DNA of 64,000 nucleotides from Palaemon carinicauda (GCF_036898095.1 NC_090735.1:11600445-11664444), one strand, 5' to 3'; counted from the first letter of the stretch, positions 47,144 to 59,251 are shown. The notes: a model not told the origin generated them from the sequence alone. A program made the numbers and translations.

Positions 47144-47357
47144 TACAGTTGGACAAAGGCATTCTTGGTACATCTTCCTTAGAGGAAGTGCCCCAGCCAC
47201 ACCCCTACTGCGCGGCGAGTAAACAAACAGATAGTGTAAGGAGATATGACAGAAGTGGTGGGTGGGACCAAACGCAAGAACTAGCCTTGCAGTAAGTGTG
47301 TGACAGGGTGCACTTACTCAGAGCGAAGTGTGACGGAAATTCCTGTGTCCAACTGTA
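47144..47357. mobile_element. Tc1/mariner-like MITE, about 210 bp, with TA duplication
   Basis: Terminal inverted repeats CAGTTGGACAAAGG (47146) and, on the other strand, CAGTTGGACACAGG (from 47355) match at 13 of 14 bases. Both are flanked by TA (47144-47145 and 47356-47357), the target duplication of Tc1/mariner elements. No transposase ORF inside. Confidence 0.65.
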
Positions 47358-47440
47358 CATATATTGAATCTAATCGGTATGAATTGAACGCTTATGGGGT
47401 AGAAGTATGTCTTGGCTTGTAGGGTCAGGTGGAAACCAAA

Positions 47441-47770
47441 GGGTTGTGGTGGCCGATGTGCTAACGTCCCTGACTGGTGAATGCCAGACTGGGTTTCGAG
47501 TCCGCTCAAACTCGTTAGTTTGTTTGATCGCTGCAACCTCACCATCGTTGTGAGCTAAGGATGGGGGCTTGGGTGGAGCCTATAAGTATATCTGCTGAGT
47601 CATCAGCAGCCATTGCCTGGCCTTCCTTGATCCTAGCTTGGGTGAAGAGGGGCTTGGTCGCTGATCATATGTATACATGGTCAGTAGTCTAGGGCAATGT
47701 CCTGCTCGATAGGGCAATGTCACTGCCCCTTGCCTCTGCCTTTCATGGGTGGCCTTTAAACCTTTAAAGG
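47441..47770 (+). repeat. tRNA-derived SINE copy B
   Basis: Best-preserved head: box A-like tggccgatgtgc at 47450-47461 and box B ggtttcgagtcc at 47492-47503, about 30 bp apart as in tRNA genes. A tRNA-unrelated body (ctgctgagtcatcagcagcc, agggcaatgtcactgcccct) follows, ending near cctttaaacctttaaag. Pol III transcription is inferred from the boxes. Confidence 0.8.
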
Positions 47771-48640
47771 GACTGCAAATGAAGCAGGTCAAACCATTCA
47801 CTCATTTCCTAAAGGACAAAAGTTAAGTGGTGCGAGTCCTTTTAGTAAAGGACTGCAAATTATTCTTGTTAAACCATCCTAGCATTTCCAAAAGGATATG
47901 TTAGTCAGGTTAAAACCTTACTGTACTAACATTCCCAAAGCAATGCTTTTAGGTCGTATTAAATTACTTAAACATTTGCTAAAGGATAGCAGAAGAGATT
48001 TAAATTCGGTGAACTATATATTACTGAAGAAAAAAAATTTCTCAGTCTTGATATATACTTTTTGTAGTGAAGTAGTTTTTAAACTAACGTAATAGTATTT
48101 CCATGCAGTTTGTAAAGAATGTATAGCAATGGCAACGTTTTAGATTTAATTTATAATTGATATCAATCGCGTGACGTCAGATTCAATAAACAGTATTTCA
48201 TGACGATACGATTATTGCAGATGTATTAAATACTGCTGGAGAGTGAGATAATTACTTCATATTTAATTTTCAATGCATAATATCCTAATGACATTAGTGG
48301 AGGTTCAGTCAATAGAAATAAAATGTTTTTAGTTAATTGGATTTGATAACTGAATTAAAATAGTCACAATTAAGGAAAAATAATCAAATATATTTATTGA
48401 AGCTTATTCATAAGATTTGAAGTAAATAAAATATTGAGCTTTCATTGGTTCATTTATAAATGATGATAATATCATTACAGTGCAGATAAATAGATCTAAT
48501 TTCAAACATTTTAATAATGGTAATCCAAGTTAATCGAAATTCTTGGCTAAAAGAAATTGCAACGATCTATTTCAGTCAATCTTAAATAGTATGGAGGTTT
48601 TATCATGGAAGCTGGACAGGTGTAACTTTTAAACTGTAGT
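47771..48640. other. AT-rich spacer
   Basis: No gene or repeat family recognised beyond short AT-rich ORFs. Confidence 0.5.
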
Positions 48641-48768
48641 TCTATATTGTTATTTCCTTTCTTCACTGGGCTATTTTTCCCTATTGGAGCACTTGGGCAT
48701 ATAGCAGCCTGGTTTTCCAACTAGGGTTGTAGCTTAGCATGTAATAATAATAATAATAATAGTAATGA

Positions 48769-48862
<94 letters not shown>
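48640..48862 (+). repeat. (AAT)n-tailed dispersed repeat with (ACT)n-(AAT)n tail
   Basis: ttcactgggctatttttccc, catatagcagcctggttttc and gggttgtagcttagcatg lead into (AAT)n, about 65 bp of (ACT)n, then (AAT)n again. Confidence 0.75.
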
Positions 48863-48866
<4 letters not shown>

Positions 48867-49990
48867 TGGCTGGTTTAAGGTCCTTAACCAACATTTGAAA
48901 AATTAGATTTGAAGTTTAAGCAAGAATAAACCTTTCCGTTTCAAAAACAAAAATAATTAAATGAAGGACTTGCAGTAAGTACTCAAAAATAATTTGAATT
49001 CTGGGGGTGTTATCATTAGATCCAGCCAGAAAAGTTAGGAATGACTGAGAAGCAGGCGTGAATACAACTAACTTTATTTGGACGAAGCATGAGTATACAT
49101 ATAACTCGTTCCAGTCAAGAACGGCACAAAAATTAAAAAGAAAAAAATAATGCAAGAACATATTGACATAAACGGGTTATCAGTGCGATAGCGATAATAT
49201 ACAAAAAAAAAAAAAAAGAAACAGAAATACCGTCACAGTGTATGAGCGTGTGTGATACACGTGCGATACAACTAATCAATCAATCAATCATTACATTCAT
49301 GTAGGCTTTAGATTCCGTGGCTAAATTTAAGGTAAGCAAAGATATTTTGGAGAATGATGCCAAAATATATATTCCTTGTGTATCTTTAGGCTTACCACTG
49401 ATATACTGGATACACTTGTTTTTCTATTTGAATTTCCCCAGAGTTGTTTTCTCTCTTAAAAAAAAAAATATGAAACCTTTCCAACTGAAAAGATTGCGTG
49501 ACGTAGCTGTGACCCCTTGCTCTATTCAGACGCGTCAGCCCACACACACACATTTCCATGTACTGCAAGAAATATATTGTCGAAACAATGAAAGAAAAAC
49601 ATTCCGTAGATCCATGCTCCCTTTCTACAGTATTCATACAATAGCCTCACAAACATGGAGTTTGGCGAGCGGGGAACACAAAGGCGTTGTATTCATACGA
49701 GATGGTATTTTGGGTGATATAGCCTCCGTATGTAAATGTATGGAGGGATTCAAAAGGAGATTAGTCAAGTGGAATAAGGCTCAAGGCCGTTATTTGATTT
49801 ACATACACTGCGGGGATACGAACTGTCAGGATTCAGGACATTAAGGCAATACCTTTATATGGGATTCATAACCTCAGTGCAGCGCTTAATGGGCCTGTTG
49901 CCCTGTTGCGGTTATGCAATTGCAAGTCGTATATATAACTCATATATGTATATACAGTATATATATGTATATAAATATAATATTACACAC
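48863..49990. other. Spacer with an unconvincing 175-residue frame
   Basis: An open frame at 49317-49844 (+) is the longest non-repetitive one outside transposons. It runs through an A-run, shows no domain, has no good start context and no splice or promoter support. Listed as sequence content, not as a gene. Confidence 0.3.
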
Positions 49991-49995
49991 ACACT

Positions 49996-49997
<2 letters not shown>

Positions 49998-50028
<31 letters not shown>

Positions 50029-50384
50029 GTATGTTAACACAATTCACACGCTTTTAGGTTTTTCTTTAAGATATAGTTTTATAATTTGAAGAAAGATATT
50101 TCATATCTCCCCTATATAATAAAGAGCAAGTGTTTGGCTATATATATATATATATATATATTGTATATATATATATATATATTGTATATATATATATTGT
50201 ATATATATATATATATATATATCTTTCCGGTAACGCCTAATGTCATTGCGAAACGTGTGTTGCGAAAAAAATTGTTCGAAACACTTATCAGCACCAAATA
50301 TTATGTGGAGAATACTACAGTAGTTGCAATTATCGGCTTTTTCTAAAACGATATTCCCGAATATTTAAACGCTACTGATATTCA

Positions 50385-50428
<44 letters not shown>

Positions 50429-50435
50429 TATATGT
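49998..50435. repeat. Clustered (AT)n microsatellites
   Basis: TA runs at about 49998-50030, 50141-50222 (interrupted by TTGTA three times) and 50383-50446. Confidence 0.9.
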
Positions 50436-50446
50436 ACATATATATG

Positions 50447-50989
50447 TAGTATGTGTGCATGTATGTATTTATTGGTGGAAGGGATTCAACCTTTTATAGA
50501 ACGGATCAAAGACTCGTGGTTCAAGTTGATACTTTAAGGTGAAAGTTTAAAGAGGAACTTACGTGTCCATAACTCCTAAACTATACGAGTTAGAAACGTT
50601 ATATTTGGTATGCGTAACCTGTTTATGAAATCTAGGAATCAGAGTAAACTGAACGTTGTACGCAGTGGTCAAAGTCTAAAAGTTGAGCTTGACTCATTGG
50701 ACAGGTAAATCTCATCCTTTTAGTAAGTGAATAAATAAATAAATAAATATTTGTGGGCAAACTACACGAAGGAAGCCGAGATGTAGAATTGGTTTTAAAG
50801 GTCAAGGTTATATATACATGTGAAAGGTCAAGTGATGGTTTTCACCAATGTACTACTATTTTTCAGTTTTTGTTTAAATATCCACGCAGTATTAATGAAA
50901 GAGAGCCAATGTATGTGTTGGAAAAATAAGTTTAGAAACTTTAGAGGTTTAGGGGGATTCCACAGTTTCTTCAGAAGCCTTTTACTTAT

Positions 50990-51028
<39 letters not shown>

Positions 51029-51943
51029 AGATACCGTCATTGGTAAATGCATCGATAAAAGTTATAAATATGAAATGGTATAGGAATACTGTTGGAATGT
51101 ATGGTCTTTATTTTCTCTGATTCACTCTTAATGATAAGGAGAACTATCGCATGGATATGAGCAGTGCTCCAAATAAGGGCGATTAAGTTTGACTGAGGGT
51201 TTCAGATATTATATAATCAAGTTAAATCTATTAACAGTCTTTCCAAGACGGATCGCTAATGATTTCCATAATCAAAAGCTTTCGTTTTAGATTTAGCGAT
51301 CTAAAATGTGCTTGGACTTTTAGTTGGACATTAGATGATGATAATAATATTAATATAAAAAAAAAAAAACGCTGAAAAGTGCCTTGTTACCATTCAAGTG
51401 AACGGATGTTCGTCAGATACAGACTTAGGTCTGCATTAACTGCCTCTGACAAGATAGAATGAAGAATATAGTAAATTTGAGTTTCATAAGAAGGCATAAT
51501 ATTTGTTCAGATTTTGAATGATCGCCAATAAAAAAAAAGTGTGGGCAAGGGAACCAAATTACATAGGAAACCAATGAAATGAAGAAATAGATCTATATTA
51601 TCGATTTTGTAATTATATAATGTTTTTTTTCACGCTCACAGTTTCTATCACATAGAACGAAAATTTCCTGTCACGCCATGTGTGTAAAACAATGCAACCG
51701 CTTTACGACCCTTTTTAACGCTATAATTTTGACCCCGGGAGAGTTTAACGGACCACATGTATGGGTAATTCCTTCAAAAATAACAGACATGGGGATAATG
51801 ATTAAAAAACACTCTGGCATTAAGGGTCATTTTGATATGAATTAACACAATAACTTACGACAGGGAGGTGTCAGTCCAATGAGAAAAGGTCATTATTTTC
51901 CAGTGACCGTATTTACCTCTTGGCAAAAAAGAATGAAAATTAC

Positions 51944-51945
<2 letters not shown>
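50447..51945. other. AT-rich spacer
   Basis: Contains a small (TAAA)n at about 50730-50747 and (AT)n at 50993-51024. No gene recognised. Confidence 0.5.
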
Positions 51946-51990
<45 letters not shown>

Positions 51991-52060
51991 GAAGTCTCTT
52001 ACTAGCCTGTTTGTAAGCTTAAAACTGTGGTAAGAAAACCATAGCTTTTTGAAATTTTAT

Positions 52061-52103
<43 letters not shown>

Positions 52104-52208
52104 GTGTCTTGGAAGCCTGTTTGTAAGCTTAAAACTGGTAAGAAAACCATAGCCTTCTAAGATTTTATTATTATTTATAAATATGTTTATAATGATAGCT
52201 GCTTTATA

Positions 52209-52259
<51 letters not shown>

Positions 52260-52382
52260 GTGTCCTACTAGGCTGTTTGTAAGCTTAAAACTGGTAAGAA
52301 AACCATAGCCTTCTAAGATTTTATTATTATTTATAAATATGTTTATAATGATAGCTGCTTTATACATCTCTCTCTCTCTCTC

Positions 52383-52428
<46 letters not shown>

Positions 52429-52540
52429 GTGTCCTACTAGCCTGTTTGTAAGCTTAAAACTATGGTAAGAAAACAATAGCTTTTTAAAACTTTATTATTA
52501 TTTATAAATAATGTTTATAATGATAGCTGCCTCATACACA
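51946..52540. repeat. (CT)n-bounded tandem cassette locus 6
   Basis: (CT)n blocks at about 51946-51985, 52065-52100, 52213-52255 and 52367-52425. Each is followed by (c)ggaagtgtcctactagcc or a variant, then tgtttgtaagcttaaaactg and gtaagaaaac(c/a)atagc. Long spacers add ttataaatatgtttataatg + atagctgc. The first spacer is a shortened form lacking that 3' part. Confidence 0.9.
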
Positions 52541-52782
52541 TATTAAACGTATTTTATATACTATGATATATTATGTGCTTTTAAGTGACATCATTCTTGC
52601 TAGTTTTATTTCTCTTATAATTTGAAAAATTCAAGAACTATAGAAAATGCTTATCCTGTGTATGTGTATATACGTTTCCCATAAGATTATTTTTTTGGCC
52701 TTAACTTAAATCTTAATCTTGTGGCGAAAGAATTTCCTTAAAATGAAAAATTATACGTTGGTTGATATATAGGGTCGAGGGT

Positions 52783-52787
<5 letters not shown>

Positions 52788-52833
<46 letters not shown>

Positions 52834-52852
52834 ATATATATATATATATATA
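52788..52852. repeat. (CT)n-(TA)n compound microsatellite
   Basis: CT run followed by TATA run. Confidence 0.9.
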
Positions 52853-53029
52853 CACATGCCTGCATTCACACATATATAGCTCTATATACATTATATGCCT
52901 GTATACTTTAATAAATATTTCACACGTGTAAAACAGACTGGGGCGATGTATGTTTAAAAGCACCAGTGTAATCATTACTTATTTATATGCATAACCATTA
53001 CCCATTTGACGTTGTTAGTGTAAAATATG

Positions 53030-53335
53030 TAATTTAGGAGTGCAACGCCGAAGGAATATTCACGCCTCGGTCTACGCTCCTAATGACTTGATTCATGACC
53101 TTGGAGTGTTATTACGAAGCGCTGGAAGTCGTCATAATTGGTATCCTCCGGGTCAGTATGTCACACTTATCCCACTCATTATCCTGCCCTTAATGATATG
53201 CATTTGCACGTGGTGGAGGCCCCTGATTAAATATTTTATGAGACTCGTTACTATCATTCTTGGCGGCCGGACTGGCGCGTCATTTTGGGACGCCCCGTGG
53301 TCGTTTCCTAAGTCCTTATCTCGTTTAGGTCAGTC
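53030..53335. other. GC-richer non-repetitive island, possible conserved non-coding element
   Basis: About 300 bp of balanced composition in AT-rich surroundings, with an E-box-like cacgtg within catttgcacgtggtgg and homeodomain-like AT cores. A 112-residue frame spans it but ends in the downstream tandem repeat and has no domain. Function unknown. Confidence 0.3.
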
Positions 53336-53800
53336 CAGTTGTCCCATTATGGTCGTCTGCCCTTTGTTTATGTACTAATTTTCTATTAATTTGTTTATAT
53401 ATTTATTTGTTTATTTATTTAGGCTTTTATTCTATAGTGCTTGAGTCCAGTTGTCCCACTATAGTCGTCTGCCTTTTGTTTATGTACTAATTTTCTATTT
53501 TTTTTTATATATATATTTATTTGTTTATTTATTTAGCCATTTATTCTATAGTGCTTGAGTCCAGTTGTCCCATTATCGTCGTCTGCCCTTTGTTTATGTA
53601 CTAATTTTCTATATTAATTTGTTTATATGTTTATTTGTTTATTGATTTATTTGTTTATTTATTTATGCATTTATTCTATAGACCTCGAGTCCAGTTGTCC
53701 CATTATCGTCGTCTGTCCTTTGTTTATGTACTAATTTTTATATTGATTTGTTTATTAATCAATTAATTTATTTATTTATTTATGTATATATCCATGTTAA
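53333..53800 (+). repeat. Tandem repeat of about 115-130 bp, four copies
   Basis: The block gtccagttgtcccattat + cgtcgtctgccctttg + tttatgtactaattttctat starts near 53333, 53445, 53559 and 53689. It is followed by variable TTTA-rich filler that accounts for the period differences. Confidence 0.85.
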
Positions 53801-54034
53801 TAAATTTCTTTTTAAAGTTCTAATCTTTTATAAGGAAAATAATGATATTTCTTATGGTTGATTTTAGGATACTGCTTCATGATTATGTTTCTATGCTGCT
53901 AGTAAGATTGGTGGCAATCATGGAGTATGTGCCTTGTTATTATAAAGCTGATAAGAGGCCGTATTATCACGTTCATCGCGATGACGCAAAAAGACTTTTT
54001 TTGTATCGAAAAGAATAACCAGGAACTCGAACCT

Positions 54035-54045
<11 letters not shown>

Positions 54046-54086
<41 letters not shown>

Positions 54087-54172
54087 ACTTATTTGTACCG
54101 AAAAGAATAGCCAGGAACTCGACCTCTCTCTCTCTTGACTTATTTGTACCGAAAAGAATAGCCAGGAACTCG

Positions 54173-54214
<42 letters not shown>

Positions 54215-54242
54215 ACTTATTTGTACCGAAAAGAATAGCCAG

Positions 54243-54282
<40 letters not shown>

Positions 54283-54332
54283 TCTCTCTCTCTTGACTTA
54301 TTTGTACCGAAAAGAATAGCCAGGAACTCGAC

Positions 54333-54367
<35 letters not shown>

Positions 54368-54406
54368 ACTTATTTGTATCGAAAAGAATAGCCAGGAACT
54401 CGACCC

Positions 54407-54451
<45 letters not shown>
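54046..54451. repeat. (CT)n-bounded tandem cassette locus 7
   Basis: Six copies of a 40-45 bp spacer (ttgacttatttgtaccgaaa + agaatagccaggaactcgac) alternate with (CT)n blocks of 10-50 bp. A degenerate start copy (ttttttgtatcgaaaagaat) precedes the first CT block at 53996. Spacers are nearly identical. Confidence 0.92.
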
Positions 54452-54453
<2 letters not shown>

Positions 54454-54889
54454 AGTGTAACATACTTACACGTCGCTTCCAGTAAATAAATTCATAGTTT
54501 CATATTGGCAAGCCGAGTCCGCAAACACACAATCGCAATTATCAGAAATCTTACCAACACGTTTAATGGAGCGCGCGTATAGTATAACGACTCGACCTAA
54601 AGCATACCGCCATTTCTTATATCGATAATTTATGTATTCATACTCTGCATTTACTGTTCGGAAGCGTAACAGTAATATCAAGAATATACTGTCGGTTACA
54701 TGAAGATGTGCCAAGATTAGATGCCTTTTGGCTCGAACTCAGCCTCCTCTTTTTTTTTACGCTCTTGCTTATTCCTTATAGTTAATGACGGTTATTATAG
54801 GTCTTTTTTCGCAATGCTTGGACGATCAAAGGCGCCGAAGAAAATAAAAAAAAGGATGAGGAAAAAGAATGAACCTCATTTTATTTTGT

Positions 54890-55500
54890 ATTTAAGGAGG
54901 TGGAGGATAAAACAAGCAAGAAATTAGTAGATAAGACTGATGAAAATGAAAACATAAAAATGGGACAGATAATAGAAACGAAAATATAGAAATGTGATTG
55001 ATTATAAAAACGAAAATATAAAAATATAGTGACAGATACGTAGTTAAGGAGATGGAGGAAAACAAACAAGAAATGAGTAGATATGACTGATGGAAACGAA
55101 AATGTAAAAATGTGGTGACATACAATAAAAAGGAAAATATAAAAAATGTGGTGACAGAAACGTATTTAAGGAGATAAAGGAAAAACAAACAAGAAATGAG
55201 TAGATAAGACTGATGAAAATGAAAATATAAAAATGTGACAATAGAAAAAACGAAAATATAAAAATGTGGTGACAGAAACGTATTTATACAGGAAATGGAG
55301 AAAAAAAAATTTAGTACATAAGACTGATGAAAAGGAAAATGTAAAAATGTGGTGACATACAATAAAAAAGAAAATATAAAAAATGTGGTAACAGAAACGT
55401 ATTTAAGGAGATGGAGGAAAACACAAACAAGAATTTAGTTGATAAGATTGATAAAAATGAAAACATAAAAATGTGGCGAGAGAAAACATTAAAAAAGTGG
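54890..55500. repeat. Purine-rich tandem repeat of about 100-130 bp
   Basis: Reiterated landmarks: aaggagatggaggaaaacaa, acaagaaatgagtagataag, actgatgaaaatgaaaatat and atgtggtgacagaaacgta. There are about five full or partial copies. Deletions make the units unequal. The long minus-strand hydrophobic frames are by-products. Confidence 0.8.
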
Positions 55501-56020
55501 CGAGAGAAAAATAGTTCTGATGATGACAGTGATGATTGTAGATATCCGATAACACAACGGAAAGAAAGAGAATAAGAAGGTGACGAACCTCGTTTAACGT
55601 CGGAAGTTGGGGCTGTAAGAGACGGCTATTCTCCCCCCTCCCCCCCCCCCTTGAAACACGAGCTACGGAAGCCGTATCCAACACCGCGATAACATTTGAT
55701 ATTTATTTATGTGACTTCTTCTGTCTCTATCAGCGCCGATTAAAGTCTCCTTCAAGCGAACGTTTCTCCTTGTTTGACAAACTCGCCTGACAAAACACCC
55801 GCAGTGTTTGCTAAAGACCTTCTGAGGTGTCAAAGGGCCCGGGGATACATTTTATGACCCCCGTTGCTTTGGGGCTTAAGAGATGGGGGGTTGAAGGGAT
55901 AGTTCATCTGCCTTTCTTCCAGGCGGCGAAGGGCATTATATTACAGTCCACTAAAGCTAATAGTTACTCTCTAACAAGGTGCCCGCTGTAGCAGGTGGCC
56001 AGTGAGTAAATTACCCCCGT
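55500..56020. other. Non-repetitive GC-richer spacer
   Basis: 55690-55980 has balanced base composition and no repeat structure. Poly-C lies near 55635-55650. No ORF or RNA gene supported. Confidence 0.35.
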
Positions 56021-56023
56021 TAC

Positions 56024-56025
<2 letters not shown>

Positions 56026-56071
<46 letters not shown>

Positions 56072-56141
56072 AACTTATCTTTATTATTATTTCAATACCG
56101 AGAGATGTGAGGAAAATATATATACCTTTACATGCAACGTC

Positions 56142-56192
<51 letters not shown>

Positions 56193-56407
56193 AAGAGAGA
56201 AAGAAAAGGGGATAATAGAAGAGAATGGATGAAAAGGAAGCAGAAAAGGGCCGATAGGGCAGCCCAATGCCGTAAATAACCATTAAATTGCAACCATGTA
56301 ATTACCTTCGGGGAAAACTTACTGATAAGGGGAGTCCTGCAGAGCACTCTGATGATGATGATGATGATGATGATGCCGGGAGAGGAAAGGAAGAATAAAG
56401 GATCACG

Positions 56408-56448
<41 letters not shown>
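56026..56448. repeat. (GA)n blocks flanking a unique segment
   Basis: (GA)n at about 56026-56068, 56148-56205 (interrupted) and 56411-56448, with (ATG)n at 56350-56374. Spacers differ from each other, so this is not a cassette array. Confidence 0.85.
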
Positions 56449-56449
<1 letters not shown>

Positions 56450-56745
56450 TAAACCTTGGGCAGAGGGATGGGGGTTCCTAGGTAGGGGAACCCGGTTTAG
56501 GATCCCTCCCTTATTCGATTGTTTTCCAGTTATAAATCCCTTGGTAAGACATTTACGGCTGACGGCATATCCTGCTACAGCTAAGGGGAGTGTGAAGTAT
56601 GGTTTTTATTGAAGGCCGTTCTTTAAAGCGAGGAAAAATTGGAATTAGAAACTATATATTTTTTATTCAAATGCGATTTGGCCGTTTCCATTCCATTTTT
56701 ATTTTTTTGTCGTGTTTATTTTTATTTCAACTCGGCATTTATATA

Positions 56746-56790
<45 letters not shown>

Positions 56791-58310
56791 TTAGTATATT
56801 ATTTTCTAAATAGAAATTATTTCTTTATGAATTTGAAAGTCCATTGGCATTATTATTTTTCAAGTAATATAAAAATGAAATTAGAAAAGGACATAGAGAA
56901 AACTGTTTTATGAGATAATCAGTACAAGAATGTCTTGGAAAGTGATTCAAGTACTAATTTCTAAAGTACATCAAGAATAGAAACTGGCGACTGAAAAATT
57001 TAGCAAAAACTAAAACGTAAATAGATTAAATTTGTCCGCACTAATAGTCAATATGACGCTGAAAATAGCAATACAAGAGAAGCTGCAAAAGAAAGAAAGA
57101 AAAAAAAGACCAGTTTGCGAATTGACAAAAAATATTATAACTTGGAACAGAAGACGAATCACTTGCAAAGCAAAAAGACGCAGTAATTGGATGAATATTT
57201 ATGAATGCAATATGAAAATGAATGGAGACAAAGGAAATAGAAATATGAAACGCCAAGATGAAGCAGAAAAATAGTTATAAAATGCATTTTATACAAAAAA
57301 AAAAAAAAACGAAAAACAATCCAGTCTAGATTTTTTTTTTTTTTTTTTTTTTTTATTCAAGCAACACATATTCTCCATTACTCGGCTGTTATGTGTTTTG
57401 TGGAAATTAACTTTCCCGTGGTTGAGTAACTGGCAAACAGTTGCTTAGCGTAGTATGAGCTGTAAGCAAGACAGTAATGAAATCGTTTTTTTATGACCAA
57501 TTGGGTCAAAGGTCAAGAGGGAGGGTAGGTTTGAGAATGGGATAACAATTTCTAAACCATTTTCTTGTGATCAGCTCAGTTTTTGTTATTTTTATTGCCA
57601 TATTCATCTGTAATATCATTTCTCGTATGAAGTAATGATGATTGTTATGATAATGAAAATAATGAAGATGATAGAATTTTATTTTTCGTATAAATTAATG
57701 ATAATTATAATGCCAATGAAAATAATAAAGATGATATAATAGTATTTCTCTTATAAATTAATGATAATTATTATGATAATGTAAATCATGAAGAAGATTT
57801 ACTTTTATTATAGCTCGAGGTCATGTGCAAATACACAAGACATATGAAATAGCACAAATGTGCATTTAAATTAAAAGCATGAACGGTTAATAAGTGGGTA
57901 ATAATAATGATAATAGAAATGACAATTTATATCATTCTGAAGGAACAGGCAAATAGGTTTAAAGGTCAATTCAACGGTTATTCAAAGAAAATATAAGGGG
58001 TCCCCCTTCCAATCATTATTGTTGTTGTGGCTTAGAATTAGAAAACAAGTTCATAAGTTCAGTTATGGTGCAGGCTTACTCATTGATACTCATAAGAAAT
58101 TACTATATTCATTGATATATTGGTAAAAGGATTTGGGCAAGTTTACCATAGTATTAAGATGAAGATATGATTACCTCAAGTCGTTGGTTCATGAATAGCG
58201 ATTAAGTGAACCTGGCCTTTTGGACGTTACTTTGTTTAATTTGACTGGTATGATCACTAATTAGTAAGATTTGTAGTAGCCTATTAAAAACCTTCCTAGC
58301 TCGCAATTCG
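56449..58310. other. AT-rich spacer
   Basis: (AT)n at about 56746-56784 and poly-A/poly-T runs at 57293-57353. 57600-57800 has degenerate repeats of taatgataattattatgata + atga type. No gene recognised. Confidence 0.45.
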
Positions 58311-58365
58311 TGGATATATATATATATGTATATATATACAGTATATATATATATATATATATATA

Positions 58366-58459
58366 TCCTGACTGGTACAGCTTTACTGACCATGGCGATA
58401 CGCAAACCCTTTCACCACGCTAAGGTATCCTCCCTCAGAAAGGTATATATATATATATA

Positions 58460-58527
<68 letters not shown>

Positions 58528-58693
58528 TATACATATATATATGTATATATGTATATATATACGGTATATATGTATATATATTATATATATATGTTTATAT
58601 ATATATATATATATATATCCCTTTCTGAGTGAGGATACCTTAACGTGGCGAAAGGGTTTGTGTATTGCCATGGTCAGCAAAGCTGTGCCAGTC
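58366..58693. repeat. Inverted repeat of about 77 bp flanking an (AT)n core
   Basis: 58366-58442 is about 90% identical to the reverse complement of 58617-58693 (landmarks gaccatggcgata, aaaccctttc, aaggtatcctc). The loop is about 170 bp of TA/TG microsatellite. The right arm continues into a LINE-like 3' tail. Confidence 0.8.
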
Positions 58694-58868
58694 AGGGCCA
58701 CTCATACTAGGTTGGTTTGCTGTGAGCGATCAGACAAAGTCTCCCACCATCACCAATCCACACTAGTCCGCGGGGTGATGAAAACTGGCCAAACCACAGA
58801 CATTAATTGACATATTTGAGGACTTTGTCCAGCAGTGAACTAGAAACAGCTATATTTGATATTTGCTG
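58617..58868 (+). repeat. LINE-like 3' end fragment
   Basis: Non-coding fragment ending ggactttgtccagcagtgaa + ctagaaacagct, followed by AT-rich tail sequence. The same tail signature occurs at 16440 (-) and 39800 (-). Confidence 0.5.
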
Positions 58869-58869
58869 T

Positions 58870-58913
<44 letters not shown>

Positions 58914-58944
58914 TATATACTGTATATATATATAGATAGATAAA

Positions 58945-59135
58945 TAGTAGATTAATTGATTGATTGATTTGAAGTTTTCTAGCCTCCTGACATCGAAGGT
59001 CATTGACGCTGATAGATAGATAGATGAGTAGATGGTTGGATTCCATAGGACTTTGTTTATACCTTGCCTCTTGTGCTCATGGATGACCTTTAGAGTCATT
59101 GATATTCCATTGGGTGGAATCTCCATCAATATTTG
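58945..59135 (-). repeat. Retroposon-like fragment with (AATC)n tail
   Basis: The minus strand ends gatgtcaggaggctagaaaa + cttcaaatcaatcaatcaat, a tetranucleotide-tailed 3' end. The body to about 59135 is non-coding. (GATA)n occurs nearby. Classification is tentative. Confidence 0.4.
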
Positions 59136-59247
59136 AGTAGCAAAATCGATCGTAAGTATTATATCCTTCCGTTATTCAAACAAGGAAAATAAGTAATTTT
59201 ATGCTCCAGATGATTTGAAATTTTAATGTCTATTGCTAGAGGGGGCC

Positions 59248-59251
<4 letters not shown>

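Noticed and set aside
47441..47520. Functional tRNA gene
   Set aside because: A and B boxes are present, but no full cloverleaf could be formed and the sequence is shared with two other SINE copies.
49317..49844. 175-residue hypothetical gene
   Set aside because: No domain, crosses an A-run, poor start context, no neighbouring exon signals.
54892..55684. Hydrophobic, membrane-like minus-strand ORFs (Phe/Ser/Leu rich)
   Set aside because: Produced by the purine-rich tandem repeat read in antisense.
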